Source of the DNA: Paenibacillus sp. MAHUQ-63 | GTDB lineage: Bacteria > Bacillota > Bacilli > Paenibacillales > NBRC-103111 | Direction of reading: 5' to 3' | NCBI RefSeq assembly: GCF_028765165.1 | Contig: NZ_JARADB010000015.1 | Span: 1 to 60,097, forward strand | DNA: 60,097 nt | In this document: piece after piece, positions 25,172-36,800 of the stretch | Numbering within the stretch: position 1 is the stretch's first letter | Layout: every line of letters begins with the position of its first letter | The notes under the pieces: model-generated | Database searches by the model: none | The model's input: only the letters and a program-made list of their open reading frames with translations | Told to the model about the DNA's origin: nothing | Position numbers and translations under genes: made by a program

Positions 25172-25200
25172 ATTATATAAAAAATAAAAGTGAAATGCAA
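25172..25200 (-). promoter_or_regulatory. sigma-A promoter of the S10 super-operon
   Basis: TTGCAT (25195-25200) and TATAAT (25172-25177) with a 17 bp spacer and an A/T-rich upstream region. It lies just past the tuf terminator and would drive rpsJ and everything downstream to rplQ. Confidence 0.85.
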
Positions 25201-25222
25201 GCGAAATTTTAGGCATTTGCAT

Positions 25223-25256
25223 AAAAAAACACTCACCGCGTTGGCGATGAGTGTTT
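25223..25256 (-). terminator. terminator of the str operon (after tuf)
   Basis: The minus strand forms AAACACTC...GAGTGTTT followed by seven Ts, 18 bp after the tuf stop. It separates the str and S10 operons. Confidence 0.9.
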
Positions 25257-25273
25257 CTTCTATTATAAAGGAA

Positions 25274-26464
<1,191 letters not shown>

Positions 26465-26503
26465 TTTAAACGATTCCTCCTTAGAGTGACTATTAGTTTT
26501 ATA

Positions 26504-28579
26504 TTAAGCGCCTTTGCCTTTTGCAATAATTTCTTCTGCAATGGACTTAGGTACTTCTTCATAATGGGAAAGTTCCATGGAGTACACACCACGGCCTTGA
26601 GTTCTCGAACGAAGTGTTGTGGAGTATCCAAACATTTCGGACAAAGGCACCTTAGCACGGATGATTTGCGCACCATGACGGTTATCCATACCTTCGATAC
26701 GTCCACGACGGGAGTTAAGGTCACCCATAACATCGCCCATGTACTCTTCTGGTACAGTAACTTCAACCTTCATGATTGGCTCAAGAAGAACCGGCTTACA
26801 TTTGTCTTTGGCAGCTTTAAGCGCCATGGAACCTGCGATTTTGAACGCCATTTCGTTGGAGTCAACATCGTGGTAGGAACCATCGACAACTGTAGCTTTG
26901 ATGTCTACTAGAGGGAATCCGGCAAGAACCCCGTTCTTCATAGACTCTTCAATACCCGCTTGGATCGGAGCGATGTATTCACGAGGAATCGAACCACCCA
27001 CGATTTTGCTTTCGAATACAAATCCAGCGCCTGCTTCTTGAGGCTCGAACTCAACCCAACAATGTCCGTATTGACCACGGCCACCGGATTGGCGAACGAA
27101 TTTACCTTCAACTTTAGCAGCAGCACGGAATGTTTCACGGTAAGCAACTTGCGGTTTACCTACGTTGGTTTCTACTTTGAATTCACGTAGCATACGGTCA
27201 ACGAGGATCTCAAGGTGAAGCTCACCCATACCTGCGATGATCGTTTGTCCAGTTTCTTCATCCGTAGAAGCACGGAAAGTAGGATCTTCTTCAGATAGTT
27301 TTTGCAACGCGATACCCATTTTGTCTTGGTCCGCTTTCGTTTTCGGCTCAACAGCAAGCTGGATAACCGGTTCAGGGAAGTTCATGGACTCAAGGATTAC
27401 TGGGTTCTTCTCGTCACAAAGTGTATCTCCTGTCGTTGTATCTTTCAGACCAACGGCAGCCGCGATATCACCGGAGTATACGATGCTGATTTCTTGACGG
27501 CTGTTCGCATGCATTTGCAGAATACGACCAACGCGCTCACGCTTACCTTTTGTCGCATTAACGACATAGGAACCGGAGTTCAGAACACCAGAGTATACGC
27601 GGAAGAATGTTAGGCGACCAACGAAAGGATCCGTCATGATTTTGAACGCAAGCGCCGAGAACGGCTGATCGTCAGCGGACTTACGAGTCACTTCGGTACC
27701 ATCTTCAAGTACACCTTTGATATCAGGAACGTCAATTGGAGCCGGCAGGTAATCGATAACCGCATCCAACATCAATTGAACACCTTTGTTACGGTAGGAG
27801 GAACCTGCGATAACAGGGAAGATTTTAACCTCTACAACACCCTTACGAAGCGCTGCTTTGATTTCTGCCACTGTCAGTTCTTCGCCTTCGAGATATTTCA
27901 TTGTAAGCTCTTCATCAAGCTCAGCAACTTTCTCGACAAGCTCCAAACGAAGTTCTGCTACTTTATCTTTGAACTCAGCAGGAATTTCGACTTTCTCGAT
28001 GTCCTTGCCAAGATCGTCTTTGTACATGTATGCAACTTCTTCAACTAGGTCAATGATACCTTTGAAATCACTCTCAGCACCAATTGGAAGTTGAATAGCG
28101 ACTGCATTTGCACCAAGCTTATCACGCATGGATTGAACAACTTGCAGGAAGTCTGCACCGATGATATCCATTTTGTTAACATAAGCGATACGTGGGACGT
28201 GGTATTTATCAGCTTGTCTCCAAACTGTTTCGGATTGAGGTTCAACGCCCTCTTTCGCGCTAAATACACCTACTGCTCCGTCCAACACGCGTAGGGAACG
28301 CTCTACCTCAACGGTAAAGTCAACGTGCCCCGGGGTATCGATAATATTGATGCGGTGACCGTTCCATTGCGCAGTTGTAGCGGCGGAAGTAATCGTGATT
28401 CCGCGCTCTTGCTCCTGCTCCATCCAGTCCATCGTAGCCGCACCTTCGTGCACTTCTCCGATTTTGTGAACTTTACCAGTGTAGTACAAGATACGCTCTG
28501 TAGTTGTCGTCTTACCAGCATCGATATGAGCCATGATCCCGATATTACGCGTGTTTGCTAAGGAGAACTCTCTAGCCAT
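26504..28579 (-). CDS. fusA: elongation factor G
   Basis: A 691-residue translocation GTPase with P-loop AHIDAGKT at 17-24, DTPGH near 82, NKMD near 136, and all five domains to the C terminus. Fusidic acid acts on this protein; no resistance change was assessed. Confidence 0.99.
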   Translation of the reverse strand: MAREFSLANTRNIGIMAHIDAGKTTTTERILYYTGKVHKIGEVHEGAATMDWMEQEQERGITITSAATTAQWNGHRINIIDTPGHVDFTVEVERSLRVLDGAVGVFSAKEGVEPQSETVWRQADKYHVPRIAYVNKMDIIGADFLQVVQSMRDKLGANAVAIQLPIGAESDFKGIIDLVEEVAYMYKDDLGKDIEKVEIPAEFKDKVAELRLELVEKVAELDEELTMKYLEGEELTVAEIKAALRKGVVEVKIFPVIAGSSYRNKGVQLMLDAVIDYLPAPIDVPDIKGVLEDGTEVTRKSADDQPFSALAFKIMTDPFVGRLTFFRVYSGVLNSGSYVVNATKGKRERVGRILQMHANSRQEISIVYSGDIAAAVGLKDTTTGDTLCDEKNPVILESMNFPEPVIQLAVEPKTKADQDKMGIALQKLSEEDPTFRASTDEETGQTIIAGMGELHLEILVDRMLREFKVETNVGKPQVAYRETFRAAAKVEGKFVRQSGGRGQYGHCWVEFEPQEAGAGFVFESKIVGGSIPREYIAPIQAGIEESMKNGVLAGFPLVDIKATVVDGSYHDVDSNEMAFKIAGSMALKAAKDKCKPVLLEPIMKVEVTVPEEYMGDVMGDLNSRRGRIEGMDNRHGAQIIRAKVPLSEMFGYSTTLRSRTQGRGVYSMELSHYEEVPKSIAEEIIAKGKGA

Positions 28580-28617
28580 AGGTCGTTTTTTCTCCTTTCA
28601 GTATGTGAATCAAAATT

Positions 28618-29088
28618 CTACCAACGATAGTGAGCGAACGCTTTGTTTGCTTCAGCCATCTTGTGTGTATCTTCACGTTTCTTAACGGAAGCACCTGTGC
28701 TATTGCTAGCATCGATAATTTCGTTTGCCAATCTTTCTTCCATCGTCTTCTCACCGCGAAGACGGGAGTAGTTGACCAACCAACGCAAACCAAGAGTAGT
28801 ACGACGCTCTGGTTTAACTTCGATCGGCACTTGATAGTTAGCACCACCAACACGGCGAGCTTTAACCTCAAGAACTGGCATGATGTTTTTGATAGCTTGC
28901 TCGAACACTTCCATCGGCTCTTTACCTGTGCGATCTTGCACTAGGTTAAAAGCGTTATATAGAATGGACTGTGCCACCCCTCTTTTTCCATCGATCATAA
29001 TACGATTGATAAGACGAGTAACAAGTTTGCTATTATAAATCGGATCTGGCAATACGTCTCTGCGAGTAACTGGACCTTTACGAGGCAT
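28618..29088 (-). CDS. rpsG: 30S ribosomal protein S7
   Basis: A 156-residue S7 that organises the 3' domain of 16S rRNA. MPRKGPVTRRDVLPDP and the C-terminal HKMAEANKAFAHYRW are family hallmarks. It lies between rpsL and fusA. Confidence 0.98.
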   Translation of the reverse strand: MPRKGPVTRRDVLPDPIYNSKLVTRLINRIMIDGKRGVAQSILYNAFNLVQDRTGKEPMEVFEQAIKNIMPVLEVKARRVGGANYQVPIEVKPERRTTLGLRWLVNYSRLRGEKTMEERLANEIIDASNSTGASVKKREDTHKMAEANKAFAHYRW

Positions 29089-29132
29089 AGTTATCCCCCT
29101 TTCTTCTAAGAATCATCCCTGATTGTTGTTGC

Positions 29133-29552
29133 TTACTTTTTAACTTTCGGACGTTTAGTACCGTATTTGGAACGAGCTTGCTTACGGTTGTTAACACCGG
29201 AAGTATCAAGCGCGCCGCGAACGATGTGATAACGCACCCCTGGAAGGTCTTTTACCCGTCCGCCACGGATCATAACAACGCTATGCTCTTGCAGGTTGTG
29301 ACCGATACCCGGAATATAGGCAGTCACCTCAATACGGTTCGTCAAGCGAACACGAGCATATTTACGAAGTGCAGAGTTCGGCTTCTTAGGAGTCATTGTG
29401 CCTACACGCGTGCAAACACCACGTTTTTGAGGAGCGCTCAAATCCGTTGCCTCTCTTTTCAAAGCGTTGAACCCTTTTTGCAAAGCAGGTGATTTGGATT
29501 TATCCACCTTAGCTTGGCGACCTTTACGTACTAGTTGGTTAATAGTTGGCAT
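29133..29552 (-). CDS. rpsL: 30S ribosomal protein S12
   Basis: A 139-residue S12 of the decoding centre. The PKKPNSALRK loop carries the wild-type Lys of the streptomycin site, and the second loop reads RGGRVKDLPGVRY, also wild type. So no classic streptomycin-resistance change is present. Confidence 0.98.
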   Translation of the reverse strand: MPTINQLVRKGRQAKVDKSKSPALQKGFNALKREATDLSAPQKRGVCTRVGTMTPKKPNSALRKYARVRLTNRIEVTAYIPGIGHNLQEHSVVMIRGGRVKDLPGVRYHIVRGALDTSGVNNRKQARSKYGTKRPKVKK

Positions 29553-29713
29553 TTCGTTACCTCCTCCCTACAGTCATAACATATTGTGCTTCTTGCAAGC
29601 CCACAGATCCAGGCGAGTCATAAATGAGCAAAGAGAAAGTCTTTGCCTAGGGCGCTGCAAAAGTTTCAACAACTTTATGTACACCATCCCACTAACAAAA
29701 ACATCTTAAGCGT

Positions 29714-29965
29714 TTATTCATTTACAACAGCTGCTACCGCAGCTCCAACTTCAATACCACACGCTTTACCCAGCATCTTCATAGAATCTACGTAGGTTAC
29801 AGGTATACTCTTCTGCTCGCAGAGAGCAACCAGCTTTATCGTCAATCGCGGATCTGCATCTTTGGAAACAAACACTTCAACAGCCTTATCTTGCTCGACT
29901 ATCTTAGTTACTTTCTTCGTCCCTACACTTATATTCTTCGCCTGTTTGACTTTATCATAAGACAT
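29714..29965 (-). CDS. rplGB: L7Ae-family kink-turn binding protein (YbxF)
   Basis: An 83-residue L7Ae/L30e/Gadd45 protein resembling B. subtilis YbxF, which binds RNA kink-turns. The motifs VSKDADPRLT and CEQKSIPVTYV are typical. It is first gene of the str operon, right after a strong promoter. The 161 bp to rpsL hold the rpsL ribosome binding site but no other feature I can name. Confidence 0.9.
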   Translation of the reverse strand: MSYDKVKQAKNISVGTKKVTKIVEQDKAVEVFVSKDADPRLTIKLVALCEQKSIPVTYVDSMKMLGKACGIEVGAAVAAVVNE

Positions 29966-30017
29966 AAGGCACCCCCTCTATTGAAAGGAAAGAATATCAA
30001 CTTAGGCACACTACGAT

Positions 30018-30046
30018 ATATTAGCATTTTGGTATTGCCATGTCAA
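30018..30046 (-). promoter_or_regulatory. sigma-A promoter of the str operon
   Basis: TTGACA (30041-30046), 17 bp spacer, TAATAT (30018-30023), with an upstream TGC that makes it an extended -10. It would drive rplGB-rpsL-rpsG-fusA-tuf. Confidence 0.85.
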
Positions 30047-30102
30047 GGACGATCTTCGAATCACTTTATTAAAAAATTGTAATGCTGCATGTTAAACCGA
30101 AA

Positions 30103-30125
30103 GAGACAGCCATATGGCCGTCCCT
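30103..30125 (-). terminator. possible terminator after rpoC
   Basis: A strong hairpin (GGGACGGCCATATGGCTGTCTC on the minus strand is split here as GGGAC-GGCCATATGGC-TGTCTC) lies 18 bp after the rpoC stop. The following T tract is short (CTCTTTCGG), so termination may be incomplete or need factors. Confidence 0.5.
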
Positions 30126-30142
30126 CCCGGATTATACAGCTA

Positions 30143-33100
30143 TTATTCAACCGCAACGGTTTCTTTCTCCAAATCCTCATCTTGCACGAGCACTTCGTTC
30201 GGATCCGTAATGCGGATGTTCCGGTAACGCGGCATTCCCGTACCTGCAGGGATGAGTTTACCGATAATAACGTTCTCCTTCAGACCTAACAGCTGGTCAA
30301 CCTTGCCTTTGATCGCTGCATCCGTCAAGACACGCGTTGTCTCTTGGAAAGACGCCGCGGACAAGAAGGAATCCGTCTCCAGAGACGCCTTCGTAATACC
30401 GAGCAAGATCGGTCTTGCTACGGCCGGCTCATTACCGGCGAACAACGCAACTTTGTTGGCTGCTTCGTATTCGTGAATATCTACGAAAGAGCCTGGCAAC
30501 AGCGTTGTATCTCCGGCGTCTACGATGCGGATTTTCCGCAACATTTGACGAACCATAACTTCGATATGCTTATCGTTAATTTCTACCCCTTGGTTACGGT
30601 AAACGCGTTGAACTTCTTGCAGAATGTAGTTCTGCACGCCGCGGATACCTTTGATGCGCAGCATTTCTTTCGGATCGATGGATCCGTCCGTCAGCTCATC
30701 TCCGGCCTCTACCTGCTGGTTCAAGGATACACGTACACGGGATCCGAATGGAACCGCATAGACCTTGGACTCCGCTTCACCTTGGACTTCGATTTCACGA
30801 CGGTCCTTCGCTTCACGGATTTCTTTGACGATACCGTCAATTTCGGAAATGATCGCTTGACCTTTCGGATTACGCGCTTCGAAAAGCTCTTGAATACGCG
30901 GCAAACCTTGCGTAATATCGTCTCCGGCAACACCACCGGTATGGAACGTACGCATCGTCAACTGAGTTCCCGGCTCACCGATGGATTGGGCGGCAATAAT
31001 ACCTACAGCCTCACCGATCTCAACGAATTGGCCAGTCGCCAAGTTACGACCGTAACATTTCTTACATACGCCGTGGTTCGTACGGCAGCTAAGAACGGAT
31101 CGAATTTGCAATCTTTCGATGCCGGAATCAATAATCGCGTCCGCGATATCGGATTCGATCAATTCGTTGCGCTGAACGATAACTTCGCCGGTTTGCGGAT
31201 GACGTACCGTTTCGAACGCATAACGTCCTTCAATACGGTCATACAGGTCTTCAATAACCTCTTTACCGTCTTGAATTTTGCTGACCATGAAGCCTTTGTC
31301 CGTACCGCAATCGTCCTCACGAACGATAACGTCTTGGGCAACGTCAACGAGACGACGAGTCAAGTAACCGGAGTCGGCTGTACGAAGCGCCGTATCGGCA
31401 AGACCTTTACGCGCACCGTGTGTAGAAATAAAGTACTCCAAGATTGTTAAGCCTTCACGGAAGTTGGATTTAATCGGCAACTCCATAATTTTACCGGATG
31501 GATTCGCCATCAAACCACGCATACCGCCAAGCTGAGTAATCTGCGATTTGTTACCCCGTGCTTTGGATTCCACCATCATGGAGATGGAGTTGTATTTATC
31601 AAGGGATTTCATCAGGATATCCGTGATTTCATCCTTCGCTTTACTCCAGATCGCAATGACGCGGTCATAACGCTCTTCATCCGTAATCAAACCGCGGCGG
31701 TATTGATTCGTGACTACGCGAACTTTCTCTTCGCACTCTTTGAGGATTCCTTCTTTTTCACTAGGAACCACAACGTCGGAGACAGCAACGGTAATACCCG
31801 CTCTAGTGGAATACGTGAAGCCGAGCTCTTTGATTTTATCAAGGATCATCGACGTCTGAGTCGTGTGGTATTTGCGGAAGCACTCGGCGATAATCGAACC
31901 CAGGTACTCCTTACCTACCGCTTTGTTCTCAGGACGTTCTGCCATAATGGATCTCAGGTCCGCACCTTTGTCGAATACAAAGTGTGAGTCCGGAATACCG
32001 TTCAGCAAGTTCGTTTTGGTAGGCTCATTGATGAATGGGAAATCCGCTGGATAGATCTCATTCATAATGATTTTACCAACTGTCGTAATCAGTATTGCAT
32101 TTTGTTGTTTCTCCGTGAAGCTCGTTTTGTTCAGAGCTCTGGCCGGAATCGCAACACGCGCATGCAGCGCCAATTTGCCGGATTGATAGGAGGAAACAGC
32201 CTCATTGACAGTTCTTAGAATTGCGCCTGCACCTTTGGCGTATTTGTTGTCGGTTGTCAAATAGAAGCTTCCCAGAACCATATCCTGTGAAGGTGTAACA
32301 ACCGGCTTGCCGTCCTTCGGATTCAGAATGTTACCTGCCGCCAGCATCAGCAAACGAGCTTCAGCTTGAGCTTCGGAAGACAACGGTACGTGCACGGCCA
32401 TTTGGTCACCGTCGAAGTCAGCGTTGTACGCTGTACATACGAGCGGATGCAGCTTGATGGCGCGGCCTTCCACGAGAATCGGCTCGAACGCCTGAATCCC
32501 GAGTCTGTGCAATGTGGGGGCACGGTTCAGCAGAACCGGATGCTCCTTAATGACTTCTTCCAGTACATCCCATACATCCGGACTTACGCGTTCAACTTTA
32601 CGCTTCGCACTCTTGATGTTATGAGCCAATCCTTTATTCACAAGCTCTTTCATAACGAAAGGCTTGAACAGTTCAAGTGCCATTTCCTTCGGAAGACCAC
32701 ATTGGTACATCTTCAGGTTCGGTCCTACTACGATAACGGAACGACCGGAGTAGTCAACACGTTTACCGAGCAAGTTTTGACGGAAACGTCCCTGCTTCCC
32801 TTTCAGCATATGGCTGAGGGATTTCAGCGGACGGTTACCAGGACCCGTTACCGGACGGCCGCGGCGGCCGTTATCGATCAATGCGTCGACGGCTTCCTGC
32901 AGCATACGCTTCTCGTTCTGAACGATGATGTCCGGCGCACCGAGGTCGAGCAATCTTTTGAGACGGTTGTTACGGTTGATCACGCGGCGGTACAAATCGT
33001 TCAAGTCGGAAGTCGCGAAGCGGCCCCCGTCAAGCTGTACCATCGGACGAAGCTCCGGCGGGATAACCGGAAGCACGTCGAGAATCATCCAACCCGGCAA

Positions 33101-33760
33101 GTTCTTGGAGTTACGGAATGCTTCCATAACTTCCAAACGCTTGATCGCACGGTTACGGCGCTGACCTTGCGCCGTTTTGAGTTCTTCCTTCAGCGTATCG
33201 ACTTCACGCTCGATATCGATATCGATGAGAAGCTTCTTAACAGCTTCCGCACCCATACCGGCTTGGAACGCATAGCCGTACTTCTCGCGGTAGCTGCGGT
33301 ATTCTTTCTCCGAAAGCAGTTGTTTCTTCTCAAGAGGCGTATCCCCTGGATCCGTTACAACATAGGAAGCGAAGTAGATGATCTCTTCCAAGGATCTTGG
33401 AGACATATCCAACGCAAGCCCCATGCGGCTTGGAATCCCTTTGAAGTACCAGATGTGCGATACAGGAGCAGCAAGCTCAATGTGCCCCATACGCTCACGG
33501 CGTACTTTCTGGCGGGTTACTTCCACGCCACAGCGGTCACAAACGACGCCCTTGTAACGGACGCGTTTGTATTTACCGCAATGACATTCCCAATCTTTGG
33601 TAGGTCCGAAGATCTTTTCACAGAAAAGACCTTCTTTCTCAGGCTTTAAAGTTCTGTAGTTAATGGTTTCCGGCTTTTTTACTTCCCCACGGGACCAAGA
33701 GCGAATTTTATCGGGTGACGCCAGACCGATTTTCATAAACTCGAAGTTGTTAACGTCCAT
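30143..33760 (-). CDS. rpoC: DNA-directed RNA polymerase beta' subunit
   Basis: A 1205-residue beta' subunit. The N-terminal zinc ribbon (CHCGKY...CDRCG) lies near residue 60-80, the catalytic Mg site NADFDGDQ near 450, and the bridge helix and trigger loop (AAQSIGEPGTQLTMRTFHTG) near 900-930. ATG 33760 lies nine bases after GGAGGG and gives the family start MDVNNFEF; TTG 33769 overlaps the binding site. Confidence 0.99.
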   Translation of the reverse strand: MDVNNFEFMKIGLASPDKIRSWSRGEVKKPETINYRTLKPEKEGLFCEKIFGPTKDWECHCGKYKRVRYKGVVCDRCGVEVTRQKVRRERMGHIELAAPVSHIWYFKGIPSRMGLALDMSPRSLEEIIYFASYVVTDPGDTPLEKKQLLSEKEYRSYREKYGYAFQAGMGAEAVKKLLIDIDIEREVDTLKEELKTAQGQRRNRAIKRLEVMEAFRNSKNLPGWMILDVLPVIPPELRPMVQLDGGRFATSDLNDLYRRVINRNNRLKRLLDLGAPDIIVQNEKRMLQEAVDALIDNGRRGRPVTGPGNRPLKSLSHMLKGKQGRFRQNLLGKRVDYSGRSVIVVGPNLKMYQCGLPKEMALELFKPFVMKELVNKGLAHNIKSAKRKVERVSPDVWDVLEEVIKEHPVLLNRAPTLHRLGIQAFEPILVEGRAIKLHPLVCTAYNADFDGDQMAVHVPLSSEAQAEARLLMLAAGNILNPKDGKPVVTPSQDMVLGSFYLTTDNKYAKGAGAILRTVNEAVSSYQSGKLALHARVAIPARALNKTSFTEKQQNAILITTVGKIIMNEIYPADFPFINEPTKTNLLNGIPDSHFVFDKGADLRSIMAERPENKAVGKEYLGSIIAECFRKYHTTQTSMILDKIKELGFTYSTRAGITVAVSDVVVPSEKEGILKECEEKVRVVTNQYRRGLITDEERYDRVIAIWSKAKDEITDILMKSLDKYNSISMMVESKARGNKSQITQLGGMRGLMANPSGKIMELPIKSNFREGLTILEYFISTHGARKGLADTALRTADSGYLTRRLVDVAQDVIVREDDCGTDKGFMVSKIQDGKEVIEDLYDRIEGRYAFETVRHPQTGEVIVQRNELIESDIADAIIDSGIERLQIRSVLSCRTNHGVCKKCYGRNLATGQFVEIGEAVGIIAAQSIGEPGTQLTMRTFHTGGVAGDDITQGLPRIQELFEARNPKGQAIISEIDGIVKEIREAKDRREIEVQGEAESKVYAVPFGSRVRVSLNQQVEAGDELTDGSIDPKEMLRIKGIRGVQNYILQEVQRVYRNQGVEINDKHIEVMVRQMLRKIRIVDAGDTTLLPGSFVDIHEYEAANKVALFAGNEPAVARPILLGITKASLETDSFLSAASFQETTRVLTDAAIKGKVDQLLGLKENVIIGKLIPAGTGMPRYRNIRITDPNEVLVQDEDLEKETVAVE

Positions 33761-33831
33761 CAGGAGCAACCCTCCTTTTAGAATTTATACCACAGTGCAG
33801 TGAATCGTTCTCGATCTATTGTGGCGATCTA

Positions 33832-36800
33832 TTATTCGTTGACTCCAAGCTCAGAGCCCTCGAGATTAAGGTTAAGTTTGTCGCTGGTGACTTCGTCGTC
33901 ATCGTCAGCCTCTTTCATTTCGATCTCCTCTTCGTCGCCGGACAGGATTTTGACATCCATACCCAAACTTTGAAGCTCTTTGATCAAAACTTTGAACGAT
34001 TCCGGAACGCCCGGTTCTGGAACATTCTCGCCTTTGACGATGGACTCATACGTTTTCACACGGCCCACGACATCATCGGATTTGACAGTGAGGATCTCTT
34101 GCAGCGTATAGGCAGCACCGTATGCTTCAAGCGCCCATACCTCCATCTCCCCGAAACGCTGTCCGCCGAACTGCGCCTTACCACCCAGCGGCTGCTGAGT
34201 AACAAGTGAGTAAGGACCTGTGGAACGGGCATGGATTTTGTCGTCAACCATGTGCGCCAATTTGATCATGTACATCACGCCGACCGTTACTTCACGCTCA
34301 AACGGTTCGCCTGTACGGCCATCGTACAGAATCGTTTTGCCGTTACGCTGCATGCCGGCTTCTTCCATCGCATCGAATACGTCATACTCGCGCGCTCCGT
34401 CGAATACCGGCGTAGCTGCATGAATACCCAAGTATTTGGATGCCATACCCAAGTGAACCTCAAGCACCTGCCCGATGTTCATCCGCGATGGAACCCCTAG
34501 AGGGTTCAACACGACTTCAACCGGCGTACCGTCCGGAAGGAAAGGCATATCTTCTTCAGGAAGAATACGCGCGACAACCCCTTTGTTTCCGTGACGTCCC
34601 GCCATTTTATCGCCTTCGGAAATTTTCCGTTTCTGTGCGATATAAACACGAACCAGTTGATTCACGCCAGGAGGCAGCTCATCGCCGTTCTCACGCGTAA
34701 ATACTTTCACATCTACGACGATACCGTCCGTACCATGCGGCACGCGAAGCGATGTATCGCGCACTTCACGAGCCTTCTCACCGAAGATCGCGTGCAGCAA
34801 TCTTTCTTCCGCCGTAAGCTCAGTCACACCTTTTGGCGTTACTTTACCTACGAGAATGTCGCCTGCGCCGATTTCGGCACCGACACGGATAATGCCGCGC
34901 TCGTCAAGATTTTTCAGCGCATCTTCCCCGACGTTCGGGATGTCGCGCGTAATTTCTTCAGGTCCAAGCTTCGTATCACGCGCTTCGGACTCGTATTCCT
35001 CAATGTGAATCGATGTGTACACATCTTCTTTGACCAGCTTTTGGCTGAGCAGGATCGCATCCTCGTAGTTGTACCCTTCCCAAGTCATGAAGGCTACGAC
35101 AACGTTGCGCCCAAGCGCCAATTCGCCTTGTTCGGTCGATGGTCCGTCCGCCAGAATGTCGCCGGCTTTAATAAGCTGCCCCTTCTTCACGATCGGACGT
35201 TGGTTGATGCAAGTACCTTGGTTGGAACGCATAAACTTGTGAAGCTTATATTTGACGATATTGCCGCTGACCAGCTTACCGTCCACCATTTCCTGGCGGC
35301 GCAGCCAAATTTCGTTAGCAGCAGCTTTCTCAATAATTCCATCGAATTTGGAGACAATACATACTCCCGAGTCTTTAGCGACCTTATGCTCCATCCCTGT
35401 ACCAACGAGAGGGGCTTTAGGGATAAGAAGCGGAACCGCTTGACGCTGCATGTTCGATCCCATCAACGCGCGGTTGGAGTCATCGTTCTCAAGGAACGGA
35501 ATCAATGCCGTCGCAACGGAAACAACCTGTTTCGGGGAAACGTCCATGTAGTCGACACGCTCAACCGGCAGCGTTAAGTTATCGTCCTTGTAACGAACGA
35601 TAATCGCTGAATCGACGAACTTGTTGTCCTCGGTCAACTGCGCGTTCGCTTGCGCGATAACGTAGTTATCCTCTTCGTCCGCTGTCAGGTACGCGATTTG
35701 GTCTGTAACGACACCTGTCTTAGGGTCTACCCAACGGTATGGAGCCTCGATGAAGCCATACTCATTGATACGGGCAAACGTAGACAAGGAGTTAATCAAA
35801 CCAATGTTCGGACCCTCCGGAGTCTCAATAGGACACATACGGCCATAGTGAGAGTGATGCACGTCACGAACTTCCATCCCCGCGCGCTCTCTCGTCAAAC
35901 CGCCCGGTCCAAGTGCGGAGAGACGTCTCTTATGCGTCAGCTCGGCAAGCGGATTCGTTTGGTCCATGAACTGAGAAAGCTGGGAGCTTCCGAAGAACTC
36001 TTTGATAGATGCGATAACCGGACGAATGTTGATCAAAGCTTGCGGCGTAATAACGTTCGCATCTTGAATGGACATACGCTCACGTACGACGCGTTCCATA
36101 CGGGACAAACCTATACGGAATTGGTTTTGCAGCAGCTCGCCTACAGAACGAAGTCTACGGTTACCCAAGTGGTCGATATCATCCGTATTCCCGATGCCGT
36201 GCAGCAAGTTAATGAAATAGTTGATGGACGAAATGATATCGGCCGGCGTGATGTTCTTAACGCTCTTGTCAATCGTGCCGTTGGAGATGACTTTCACGAC
36301 CTTGCCCTCTTCCGTCGGCGAATACACGTTAATGCACTGAACAGGGATCGTATCCGCGCCAGTTACACCTTTTGGAATAGAGAACTCTTTGTAGCCTGCG
36401 CCTTTCTCGATGAAAGGTAGAATCTCATCCAGCACACGGCGATCAAGCAGCTGTCCAGCTTCCGCGATGATCTCGCCCGTCTCGGTATCGACCAAAGTTT
36501 CAGCCAAACGCTGATTGAACAATCTATTTTTGATGTGTAATTTCTTGTTGATTTTGTAACGGCCTACGTTAGCCAAATCATAACGCTTCGGATCAAAGAA
36601 ACGAGCGACGATCAAGCTTCGCGCATTATCCAGCGTAGGCGGCTCACCCGGACGAAGACGTTCGTAAATCTCGATCAACGCTTTCTCCGTAGAGTCCGTG
36701 TTATCTTTGTCGAGCGTATTGCGAATATATTCGTTATCGCCGAGCAAATCCAGAATCTCTGCATCCGTCCCAAAACCTAGGGAACGCAGCAATACCGTTA

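Noticed and set aside
29133..29552. Streptomycin-resistance change in S12
   Set aside because: Both resistance loops (PKKPNSALRK and GRVKDLPGVRY) are wild type.
30344..33649. Long plus-strand frames opposite rpoC (up to 427 codons)
   Set aside because: Antisense shadows of a conserved essential gene, with no family resemblance and no start signals.
34591..36420. Long plus-strand frames opposite rpoB (328 and 256 codons)
   Set aside because: Antisense shadows as above.
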